Source: Pseudomonadota bacterium
GTDB taxonomy: Bacteria; Pseudomonadota; Gammaproteobacteria; Burkholderiales; Burkholderiaceae_B
NCBI GenBank assembly: GCA_023427085.1
Contig: JAEZBO010000224.1
Location: 1 to 34,644, forward strand
Direction: 5' to 3'
DNA length: 34,644 nt
The position numbers and the translations under genes are program-made. Positions 1-6,986 of the stretch are shown here, one piece after another (the first letter of the stretch is position 1; each line of letters begins with the position of its first letter). A model generated the notes under the pieces. The model was not told the DNA's origin and ran no database searches. It worked only from the letters and a program-made list of their open reading frames with translations.

Positions 1-975
1 GCCGCCAACACCGCGGCCAGCCTGCGCGTGGCGGCGCCAGCCGTGCGCGTCGGCCTGCACACCAACGACGAAGTGCACCGGCTGTTCGGCGAGCACAAGA
101 ACCTGCATGCGGTGGCGGTCGTCGACGATGACGACCATCCGGTCGGCATCATCAACCGGCGCGATTTCTCCGAACGGTATGCGCAGCGCTACACGCGCGA
201 GCTGTTCGGCCGCGACCTGTGCTCGCGCTTCATGAACGCGCAGCCGGTGCGGGTCGACCAGCACACCTCGATGGACCAGCTCAGCCGCGTGCTGGTGTCG
301 GAAGACCAGCGATACCTGATCGACGGCTTCATCATCACGCGCGACGGCCGCTACGATGGCCTGGGCACCGGCGAGGCATTGGTGCGCTCGGTGACCGAGA
401 TGCGCATCGAGGCGGCGCGCTACGCCAACCCGCTGACCTCGCTGCCCGGCAACATCCCGATCAGCCAGCACATCGGCGGCCTGCTCGAACAGGGCGTGCC
501 CTTCGTCACCTGCTACGGCGACCTCAACAACTTCAAGCCATTCAACGACGTCTATGGCTACTGGCGCGGCGACGACATGATCCGCCTGTGCGCCGACATC
601 CTCAAGCAGCACAGCGACCCGCTGCGCGATTTTGTCGGCCACGTCGGCGGCGACGACTTCGTCGTGCTGTTTCGCAGCCAGGATTGGGAACAGCGCGTGC
701 GCGTGGCGATCACCCAGTTCAACCGCTGCGCCATCGACCTGTACGACGAGGAAGGCCGCGACCGCGGCGGCATCGAGGCGGAAGACCGCTACGGCGTGCT
801 GCGCTACTTCCCCTTCGTCACGCTCAGCGCCGGCGCGCTGCTGGTGGACCCGGTGGCCTTAGGCGGCCGGATCCGGCCGGAAGACATTGCCTCGGCTGCC
901 GCCCAGGTCAAGCACAAGGTCAAGCACGGCGCCCTGTCGCTGGTCGCCGAACGCTACGGCGACATCGTCCGCTGA
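1..975 (+). CDS. CBS-GGDEF domain protein (C-terminal part, truncated by window edge)
   Basis: The frame is open from the first base, so the true start lies outside the window. The visible 324 codons hold a CBS-domain pair (about residues 15-135) and then a GGDEF domain with the linker NPLTSLPGN. The nucleotide/metal region reads GDLNNFKPFNDVYGYWRGDD and the signature is GGDDF rather than GG(D/E)EF. The inhibitory I-site (RxxD upstream of the signature) is not preserved: the position expected for Arg is Pro (DPLRD). GGDEF domains make or sense cyclic di-GMP in the cytoplasm. The CBS pair probably binds a nucleotide and tunes the domain. In related proteins an EAL phosphodiesterase domain precedes CBS-GGDEF, but whether one exists here cannot be seen. 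The conservative E-to-D change leaves catalytic activity uncertain. The 3' end overlaps the convergent chemoreceptor gene by 117 bp. Confidence 0.9.
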   Translation, partial: AANTAASLRVAAPAVRVGLHTNDEVHRLFGEHKNLHAVAVVDDDDHPVGIINRRDFSERYAQRYTRELFGRDLCSRFMNAQPVRVDQHTSMDQLSRVLVSEDQRYLIDGFIITRDGRYDGLGTGEALVRSVTEMRIEAARYANPLTSLPGNIPISQHIGGLLEQGVPFVTCYGDLNNFKPFNDVYGYWRGDDMIRLCADILKQHSDPLRDFVGHVGGDDFVVLFRSQDWEQRVRVAITQFNRCAIDLYDEEGRDRGGIEAEDRYGVLRYFPFVTLSAGALLVDPVALGGRIRPEDIASAAAQVKHKVKHGALSLVAERYGDIVR

Positions 976-2613
976 GTCCTGCCGTGCCAGCGCCGGCCAT
1001 GCCGGCTCGCTGGCGAGCGTCGCGGCGTCACGCGCCGGCGCCGCTTGTTGCGGATGGCCGGCGATGCGGAACTTCGACACCGCGCCGCGCAGCTCGTCGG
1101 CCCGGTCGGCCAGCGCCGCGGCCGCCGCCGCGGTCTGCTCGACCATCGCGGCATTTTCCTGGGTGGCCTGCTCGATCTCGCCGATCGCCAGGTTGATCGC
1201 CGCCAGCCCCTCGGCCTGCACGCCGGTCGCCGTGGTGATGTCGGTCACCCGTTCGGCCGCCTGATCGATCGCCGTGCGCACCTCGCCCAGCGTCTTGCCG
1301 GCCTGGCCCACCTCGCGCACGCCGGCCGCGACCCGGCCCGCCGACGCGTCGATCAGTCCCTTGATCTCCTTGGCGGCCTGGCTGCTGCGATGGGCCAGCC
1401 CGCGAACCTCGCTGGCCACCACCGCAAAACCCTTGCCCGACTCGCCGGCGCGGGCCGCTTCCACCGCTGCGTTGAGCGCCAGGATGTTGGTCTGGAACGC
1501 GATGCTCTCGACCACGCCGACGATCTCGGCGATGCGCTGCGAACTGGCGTCGATGTCTTGCATCGTCGCGCTGACGCGCTCGACCGCCGCGCCGCCCTGC
1601 TGCGCCAGCGCGCGCGCCTGCGCGGTCTGGCTGTTGGCCAGGTGGGCATTGCCGGCGGTCTGGCGGACCGACTCGGCCAGCTGCGTGATGCTGGCGGCGG
1701 TCTCCTGCACCGATGCCGCCTGCGAGGCGACCCGATCGGACATATGGGCCGCGCCTTCGGCGATCTCGGCGGTGCCGGCATGGATGCCGTCGACGCCGCT
1801 GCGCACCGAGGTCACGGCCCGGCTCAGGCCGGCCTGCATGCGTCGCATCGCCGAATACAGCACGCCGATCTCGTTGCTGCCGCGCGCGTCGATGGGGGCG
1901 GTCAGGTCGCCGTCGGCGATGCGGTCGAAATGCGAACCGGCGGCCACCAGCGGCCGCAGCATCATGCGCCGGAAAGCCAGCCGCAGCGCGATCGCGATCA
2001 TCACCACCAGCAGCACGCAGGCCACCACCACGTTGACCGCCAGCGCCTGCGCGTCGGCGGCACGCGCCACCGCGCGCTGGCCGTCGCGGCGCGACTGCTG
2101 TTGATAGGCATCGACGGCGCCGATGAAACGCTGGTTCAGGCCGGGCAGCACCTGGTCGTTCAGGCGGTTCAGTTCCGGACCGTTCCACTTCTCGATGGCG
2201 GTCAGCATCGGGGTCAGGCCCTCGCCGACCAGCGCCGTGTAGCTGGCCAGCACGGCGGCATAGAGTTCGCGCGATTCTGGCAGTTCGTCGGGTTTGGATT
2301 GCAGCGCGCCGAAATGCTGCTGGGCGCCGTCGAGCAGGCCGCGGGCGGCCTTGACGGCCTCGTCGCGCTGCTCGATCAGGCCGCCTTCCATGAAGGTCTT
2401 GGCGTCGGTCAGGGTCGCGCGGGCGCGAAACACCGAACTCGACACGTTGGTCAGGTCGCTGGCACGTTCGATATTGCCCTGGCCCAAGGCCTCGACCACC
2501 CTGCGGTTATCCTGCAGCATCGCGATGCCGGCGGCACCGGCGACGGCGAACAGCAATACGAATCCCACCAGAACGGCGGACAGCGCCGCGTTCACACCCA
2601 TCATCTTTTTCAT
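859..2613 (-). CDS. Methyl-accepting chemotaxis protein
   Basis: A 584-residue transmembrane chemoreceptor. TM1 lies at about residues 8-33 and a periplasmic four-helix-type ligand domain spans about 35-187. TM2 is at about 190-212, followed by HAMP at about 213-265. The long cytoplasmic signalling helices carry the conserved hairpin tip (about 368-402, with FQTNILALNAAVEAARAGE). Such receptors bind CheA/CheW and steer flagellar motility; the ligand here is unknown. The ATG at 2613 is chosen because TM1 follows immediately; a further-upstream ATG at 2652 would add 13 poor residues. A GGAGG lies about 13 nt upstream. The last 38 residues (547-584) are encoded antisense to the end of the GGDEF gene and do not look like a receptor tail. 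No CheR/CheB-tethering pentapeptide is seen at the C-terminus. Confidence 0.95.
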   Translation of the reverse strand: MKKMMGVNAALSAVLVGFVLLFAVAGAAGIAMLQDNRRVVEALGQGNIERASDLTNVSSSVFRARATLTDAKTFMEGGLIEQRDEAVKAARGLLDGAQQHFGALQSKPDELPESRELYAAVLASYTALVGEGLTPMLTAIEKWNGPELNRLNDQVLPGLNQRFIGAVDAYQQQSRRDGQRAVARAADAQALAVNVVVACVLLVVMIAIALRLAFRRMMLRPLVAAGSHFDRIADGDLTAPIDARGSNEIGVLYSAMRRMQAGLSRAVTSVRSGVDGIHAGTAEIAEGAAHMSDRVASQAASVQETAASITQLAESVRQTAGNAHLANSQTAQARALAQQGGAAVERVSATMQDIDASSQRIAEIVGVVESIAFQTNILALNAAVEAARAGESGKGFAVVASEVRGLAHRSSQAAKEIKGLIDASAGRVAAGVREVGQAGKTLGEVRTAIDQAAERVTDITTATGVQAEGLAAINLAIGEIEQATQENAAMVEQTAAAAAALADRADELRGAVSKFRIAGHPQQAAPARDAATLASEPAWPALARQDSADDVAVAFGDQRQGAVLDLVLDLGGSRGNVFRPDPAA

Positions 2614-2691
2614 GCTCGATCCAAGGCCTCCCGACGCGGCGGCCCTGCGCATTATGAGTGTGCAACTTGGCGGTTTCTTTACAGGTGGCGC
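2614..2691 (-). promoter_or_regulatory. Spacer upstream of the chemoreceptor, possible promoter
   Basis: This 78-bp gap between rph and the chemoreceptor is more AT-rich than its surroundings. It contains a CATAAT-like -10 element (plus-strand bases 2651-2656), about 38 bp before the start codon. I see no convincing -35. A flagellar sigma-28 type element (TAAAGAAA) is also present, but the spacing to a GCCGATAA-like box is wrong. Low-confidence call from sequence alone. Confidence 0.2.
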
Positions 2692-3435
2692 TCAGCGCGT
2701 CTCGCGCGCGTCGCGCTGGGCCGCCACCAGCCGGCCGATGCCGGCCTGCGCCAGGTCGAGCAGGCCATCGAGCTCGGCGCGCGTGAAGGCCTGGCCCTCG
2801 GCGGTGCCTTGCACCTCGACGATGTGGCCGCCGCCGGTCATCACGACGTTGACGTCGGCATCGCAGCCCGAGTCTTCGGGATAGTCCAGGTCGAGCAGCG
2901 CCTGTCCGCCCACCAGGCCGACCGACACCGCGGCCACGTGATCGCGGATCGGACTAGCCGGCAGCCGGCCCTGCGCGATCAGCCAGTCGACCGCGTCGGC
3001 GGCCGCCACCCAGGCGCCGGTGATGCTGGCGCAGCGGGTGCCGCCGTCGGCCTGCAGCACGTCGCAATCGATCTGCAGCGTACGCTCGCCGAGCGCGCTC
3101 AGGTCGAACACCGCACGCAGGCTGCGGCCGATCAGGCGCTGGATCTCCTGCGTCCGGCCGCTCTGCTTGCCCCGGGCGGCCTCGCGGTCGCCCCGGGTGT
3201 GCGTGGCGCGCGGCAACATGCCGTACTCGGCCGTAACCCAGCCGCTGCCCTGGCCTTTCATGAACGGCGGCACCTTGTCGAGCACGCTGGCGGTGCACAG
3301 CACGTGGGTGCCGCCCATGCGGATCAGCGCCGAGCCCTCGGCATACGGAGAGAAACCGCGCTCGATGCGTATCGGGCGCAGCACATCGGCGGCGCGGCCT
3401 TCGGGACGACGAACGAGGGTGGGTGCGAGGGTCAT
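2692..3435 (-). CDS. rph: Ribonuclease PH
   Basis: A 247-residue RNase PH, normal length for the family (about 240). It trims tRNA 3' ends phosphorolytically, releasing nucleoside diphosphates, and works as a cytoplasmic hexamer. The phosphate-binding and family signature is present (CDVLQADGGTR at about residues 124-134), together with RGDREAARGKQSGR (81-94) and the C-terminal DADVNVVMTGGGHIVEVQGT block that holds metal-binding Asp residues. The ATG at 3435 matches the usual family N-terminus (MTLAPTLVRRPEGRAADVLRP); an open frame continues further upstream but encodes an Arg-rich, unconserved sequence. In many Burkholderiales rph is followed by the NTP pyrophosphatase rdgB and hemW. Here the chemoreceptor occupies that place. 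Confidence 0.97.
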   Translation of the reverse strand: MTLAPTLVRRPEGRAADVLRPIRIERGFSPYAEGSALIRMGGTHVLCTASVLDKVPPFMKGQGSGWVTAEYGMLPRATHTRGDREAARGKQSGRTQEIQRLIGRSLRAVFDLSALGERTLQIDCDVLQADGGTRCASITGAWVAAADAVDWLIAQGRLPASPIRDHVAAVSVGLVGGQALLDLDYPEDSGCDADVNVVMTGGGHIVEVQGTAEGQAFTRAELDGLLDLAQAGIGRLVAAQRDARETR

Positions 3436-3776
3436 GGGGGATTGGCTCCGGACGGCAGGGAAGAATAGGCGGGCGCATGCGGGCGGCGCCGGCGGGTACA
3501 GCCGAGATTCTACGTGCTGCCTGCTGGCTGACCTCGCGGAGTCCCTGGCCAGGCAGTGCCGGCTGCCCGGCCCGACGCGCCGAGTCGCGTCGCGCCAGGG
3601 CCTCGGCAGGCGACGCGACAGCACCCGGGCAGGCGTGGCGACAGCATCCGGGTGGCCATCGCGACGCGACCCGGGCAGGCGTGGCGACGCACCCCGGCAG
3701 GCCGCGCGAGGCGTCCGTGCGAACCCGCGTATCATGCGCCAGATACCCTCTTCTCCCGTCTTTGCCTGGTCTGAAA
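3436..3776. other. Divergent intergenic region between rph and yicC
   Basis: 341 bp without a credible gene. Both flanking genes must be transcribed outward from here. Frames that stay open through it are Arg/Pro/Gly-rich by-products of high GC. It contains a degenerate 23-bp tandem repeat (3600-3712, listed separately). The piece next to yicC (3725-3776) is less GC-rich and is the likelier site for the yicC promoter and leader. I see no clear terminator or structured RNA. Confidence 0.6.
3600..3712. repeat. Degenerate 23-bp tandem repeat (about five units)
   Basis: Five imperfect head-to-tail units start at about 3600, 3622, 3645, 3669 and 3691. Units two and four share an exact 20-base identity, ACCCGGGCAGGCGTGGCGAC, at 3623-3642 and 3669-3688. 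Units one, three and five are diverged versions of the same pattern (xCCxGGCAGGC...GCGAC). Spacing is 22-24 bp. The units are direct repeats, not inverted, with no spacers, so this is a minisatellite and not a CRISPR array. It sits between two divergent promoters. Confidence 0.75.
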
Positions 3777-4709
3777 ATGAAATCCGTACTCGACAGCATG
3801 ACCGCCTTCGGCAGCGCGCAAGCCGACCTCGACGAGGTCAGCGTGAACGTCGAACTGCGCAGCGTCAACAGCCGCTACCTCGACCTGCAGTTCCGGCTGC
3901 CCGAAGACCTGCGGCTGGCCGAGGCGCCGCTGCGCGAGCTGCTGGCCGGCGCCCTGACGCGCGGCAAGATCGAAGTGCGCGCCTCGTACACGCGGCGCGC
4001 CAGCCATGACACCGGCAAGCTCGATCCGCAATGGCTGCAGACGCTTGCACGCGAGCTGTCGACCGCCCGCGCGGTGTTTCCGCACAGCGCCGAACCGAGC
4101 CTGACCGAGCTGATGAACTGGCCCAGCCAGCGCTCGGGCGGCGGCCCCGACCTGCAAGCCTGGGGCAACGTCACCGTCGAGGCCGCGCGCCAGGCACTGG
4201 CGCAGCTGCAGGCCACCCGCCGGCGCGAAGGCGAACGGCTGGCCGCCGTCATGCTGGACTGTGCGCGGCAGGTCGGCGAGATCGTCAAGCAGGTCGAAGC
4301 GCTGCTGCCGCAACTGCTGTCCGATCATCGCGACAAACAGGCCGCCAAGCTGCGCGACGTGGTCGAGCAGGCTTTCCCGGGTGGCTTCACGCACATCGGC
4401 GGCACCGAGCTGTCCGAGCGCCTGGCCGCTGAAGCCACGCTGTTCTCGCTGCGCATCGACGTCGCCGAAGAACTCGCGCGGCTGCGCTCGCACATCCAGG
4501 AGCTCGATCACATCCTGGTCCACGGCGAGACCGCCGGCGGCAAGCGCGGCGGCAGCGCCGGCAAGCGGCTGGACTTCCTGTTCCAGGAAATGAACCGCGA
4601 AGCCAACACGCTGGGCTCGAAGGCCGGCGGCCTGGAAGTCACCCGCGCGGCGATGGACCTGAAACTGCTGATCGAGCAGATGCGCGAGCAGGCGCAGAAT
4701 CTGGAGTGA
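3777..4709 (+). CDS. yicC: YicC/YloC family endoribonuclease
   Basis: A 310-residue YicC-family protein, slightly longer than the roughly 290 typical. It carries the N-terminal SMTAFG motif (residues 7-12), the ELRSVNSRYLDLQFRLPE block (about 26-43) and the C-terminal DUF1732 region with RLDFLFQEMNREANTLGSKA. The E. coli homologue has been reported as an endoribonuclease acting on a small RNA, so a role in RNA turnover or stress response is likely. The ATG at 3777 is used; the internal ATG at 3798 (MTAFG) is the main alternative. The gene stands alone on the plus strand, facing recD across a 114-bp gap. In many Proteobacteria yicC lies beside gmk, but here gmk is 13 kb away, beyond recBCD. 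Confidence 0.93.
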   Translation: MKSVLDSMTAFGSAQADLDEVSVNVELRSVNSRYLDLQFRLPEDLRLAEAPLRELLAGALTRGKIEVRASYTRRASHDTGKLDPQWLQTLARELSTARAVFPHSAEPSLTELMNWPSQRSGGGPDLQAWGNVTVEAARQALAQLQATRRREGERLAAVMLDCARQVGEIVKQVEALLPQLLSDHRDKQAAKLRDVVEQAFPGGFTHIGGTELSERLAAEATLFSLRIDVAEELARLRSHIQELDHILVHGETAGGKRGGSAGKRLDFLFQEMNREANTLGSKAGGLEVTRAAMDLKLLIEQMREQAQNLE

Positions 4710-4824
4710 GCTTGGCGGGCGGTATCGTCATCCGCCCGACGATCTTCGTGCGCCGTCCGGTGTTGGGGACGATGTCGATGGCATCGATGCCGAATCCGGC
4801 CGAACCCGGCACCGGATCGGGCAT
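4639..4824 (-). CDS. Possible small ORF coupled to the recD stop codon
   Basis: A 61-codon minus-strand frame whose ATG (4824-4822) overlaps the recD stop by one base (TGATG), an arrangement typical of translational re-initiation. The first 39 codons lie in the otherwise empty recD-yicC gap and encode a plausible stretch (FGIDAIDIVPNTGRRTKIVG). The remainder is antisense to the 3' end of yicC and is low-complexity Ala/Ser/Pro/Arg. I recognise no family. It could be a real short peptide, a decayed gene fragment or chance in GC-rich DNA; chance is somewhat more likely. Confidence 0.2.
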   Translation of the reverse strand: MPDPVPGSAGFGIDAIDIVPNTGRRTKIVGRMTIPPAKLTPDSAPARASARSAVSGPSPRG

Positions 4825-6986
4825 CAGCGTGTGAACAAGCCTTCAGCCAGACCGCCGGTGCGCTCGACACGGCGCTCGATCGCCTCTTGCAACACGCCCA
4901 TCGACGCGACCAGCGTGAAGCGCTGCCGGGCCCGCGTGATGCCGGTGTAGATCAGCTCGCGGGTCAACACCGGGCTGAGCCGCTCAGGCAGCAGCAGCGC
5001 TGCGTGGTCGAACTCTGAACCCTGCGATTTGTGCACCGTCATCGCATAGACGGTTTCGACCGAGCGCAGGCGGCTGGGCAGGATCCAGCGGATCCGGCCG
5101 CTGCCGTCGTCGCTGGCGAAGGCGACCCGCGGCGCCCATTTGAACTGGCCCGACGCATCGGCGCCCGGCAAGGCCAGCGTCACGCCGACGTCGCCGTTCA
5201 TCAGCCCCAGGCTGTAGTCATTGCGCGTGACCAGCACCGGCCGGCCCAGATACCAGGCCTGGGTGGTGCGAGGAATCAGTCCGGCATCGGCCAGCGCCGC
5301 CTCGATGCCGGCGTTCAGGCCGACCACGCCCTGCGCACCAGCGCGCAAGGCGCAAAGCAGTTGAAAGCTGCCGTGGGCGGCCAGCACCCGCGCCGCCCAG
5401 GCATCGAACTCGGCCTGATCGGCATGGGTGGGCGGATGATGGTCCCGCAAGGTCTGCAGATAATGGCGATAGCCATAACGCGCCTGGGTGTCGCCAGCGC
5501 CGAACAGCTTGCCCTGTCCGCCGGCATCGGCCGTGCCAGCCGCGCCGCCGTCGACGACCAGCTGCCGCCACGCGTCGGCCTGGTCGATGGACACCCGTGC
5601 CAGATCGGGATGCCCGGCCCGTAGCACCTGCCGCAGCGTGGTCGTCGAACCGGCGTTGACGGCATCGGCCAGTTGACCGATGCCGCTGTCGCGCGCGAAA
5701 CGATGGCTGATCCGCAGCTTGACGATGGCCTGGTCGACCGGCAGGCCATCGGCGTCGATGAATGCCTCGGGCACCGTCTGGCCGGCCACGGCCGCCAGCC
5801 ACTGCGCGGTCGCCGGCGTGTAGTGGCCGGCGTCGGCCCGCTGGCACAGATCGCCCAGCAAGGCACCGGCCTCGACCGAAGCCAGCTGGTCCTTGTCGCC
5901 CAGCAGCACCAGCGTGGCGTGCTCGGGCAAGGCCTCGAACAGCGCGCTGGCCATCTCCAGGTCGAGCATCGACGCCTCGTCGACCACCAGTACGTCGAGC
6001 GCCAGCCGGTTGCCGGCGTGGTGGCGGAAATGCCGGGTATCCGGCCGGCTGCCGAGCAAGCGGTGCACGGTGCCGACCTGCTTGGGAATCGCCGCGCGGA
6101 CCGCCGCGGCGTTGTCCAGGCCATCGAGCGGCAGGTTCTCGACCGCGCGCGCGATCGAGGCGTTCAGGCGCGCGGCGGCCTTGCCGGTTGGCGCCGCAAG
6201 CCGGATCCGCAACGGCCGCCGCGGCGCGCCGGCCAAGGCCAACGATTGCAGCACGGCCAGCAGCTTGACGACGGTCGTGGTCTTGCCGGTGCCGGGCCCG
6301 CCGGTGATGACGCTGAGCCGCTGGCGGGTCGCCAGCGCGCAGGCGATCTTCTGCCAATCGACGCCGGCGCCCTCCGGCAGCGGGGCAACGGCCGGGAACA
6401 GCGCGGCCAGCGCCCGCGCCAGCTGGCGGTCGGCATCCGCCAGCGCACCGGCGCCGGCCGACTCGACCCGCCGGGCGATCGCCAGGCGCACCACCTGCTC
6501 GTGCCGCCAATAACGCCGCAGATAGAGACGGCTGCCTTCGAGCACCAGCGGCGTGCTGTCGTCGCCGCCGCCGACCAGGCTGGCGTGATGGATGTGCCGC
6601 GGCCACGCGGCGATATCCAGCCGCGCCAGCAAGGCACCGGGCAGGATCTCGGGCAGCTCGTCGGCCGCGTCGCGGCCTTCGGGTGGCAACGATAGCGCCA
6701 GGCGTGCATCCTGTGCGGTGGCGGCCAGGTCCAGGCAGGCATGGCCTCGGCCGAGCTGATGACTGGCCAGCGCCGCCGCCAGGATCAACAGGCCGTGCGC
6801 ATCGGGCGCCTGGCGCGCCAGGAACAGGGCGAAGCTGCGATCGAGTTCACGCAGCCAGCCCTGGGCGACCCAGGTCGCCAGCGTCTGCATCAGGCGCTCG
6901 TGCGCCGGCGGCACGCTGCCCAGGAACACGGCGCCATCCCGGTTCGTCGCGGCGTCGAGGACGGTATCGCCTGGAACCTGACTCAT
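4824..6986 (-). CDS. recD: Exodeoxyribonuclease V alpha subunit RecD
   Basis: A 720-residue RecD, the fast 5'-3' helicase of the RecBCD complex, which processes double-strand breaks and degrades linear foreign DNA. Walker A is GGPGTGKT at residues 229-236. Walker B and the next motif appear in VVDEASMLDLEMA and LLGDKDQLASVEAG. The C-terminal helicase motifs are TVHKSQGSEFD and ELIYTGITRARQR. The N-terminal 200 residues match the RecD region that contacts RecB. The start codon overlaps the recB stop (ATGA, 6983-6986), indicating translational coupling and balanced stoichiometry. It is longer than the E. coli protein (about 608), mainly from extra sequence between helicase motifs (about residues 400-560). 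Confidence 0.97.
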   Translation of the reverse strand: MSQVPGDTVLDAATNRDGAVFLGSVPPAHERLMQTLATWVAQGWLRELDRSFALFLARQAPDAHGLLILAAALASHQLGRGHACLDLAATAQDARLALSLPPEGRDAADELPEILPGALLARLDIAAWPRHIHHASLVGGGDDSTPLVLEGSRLYLRRYWRHEQVVRLAIARRVESAGAGALADADRQLARALAALFPAVAPLPEGAGVDWQKIACALATRQRLSVITGGPGTGKTTTVVKLLAVLQSLALAGAPRRPLRIRLAAPTGKAAARLNASIARAVENLPLDGLDNAAAVRAAIPKQVGTVHRLLGSRPDTRHFRHHAGNRLALDVLVVDEASMLDLEMASALFEALPEHATLVLLGDKDQLASVEAGALLGDLCQRADAGHYTPATAQWLAAVAGQTVPEAFIDADGLPVDQAIVKLRISHRFARDSGIGQLADAVNAGSTTTLRQVLRAGHPDLARVSIDQADAWRQLVVDGGAAGTADAGGQGKLFGAGDTQARYGYRHYLQTLRDHHPPTHADQAEFDAWAARVLAAHGSFQLLCALRAGAQGVVGLNAGIEAALADAGLIPRTTQAWYLGRPVLVTRNDYSLGLMNGDVGVTLALPGADASGQFKWAPRVAFASDDGSGRIRWILPSRLRSVETVYAMTVHKSQGSEFDHAALLLPERLSPVLTRELIYTGITRARQRFTLVASMGVLQEAIERRVERTGGLAEGLFTR

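Noticed and set aside
2614..2691. Flagellar sigma-28 promoter for the chemoreceptor
   Set aside because: TAAAGAAA is present, but the downstream box is poor and the spacing (14 rather than 11) is wrong.
1045..3468. Long plus-strand open frame opposite the chemoreceptor and rph
   Set aside because: Low-complexity Arg/Gly/His-rich translation; both antisense genes have strong family motifs.
3600..3712. CRISPR array
   Set aside because: The units are directly adjacent and degenerate, with no unique spacers and no cas gene nearby.
3423..3776. In-frame upstream extension of yicC
   Set aside because: It translates the tandem repeat region into Arg/Pro/Ala-rich sequence with no family similarity; the YicC fold begins at SMTAFG.
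4710..4740. Terminator after yicC (GGGCGG...CCGCCC)
   Set aside because: Only six pairs with a nine-base loop and no T-run; too weak to call.
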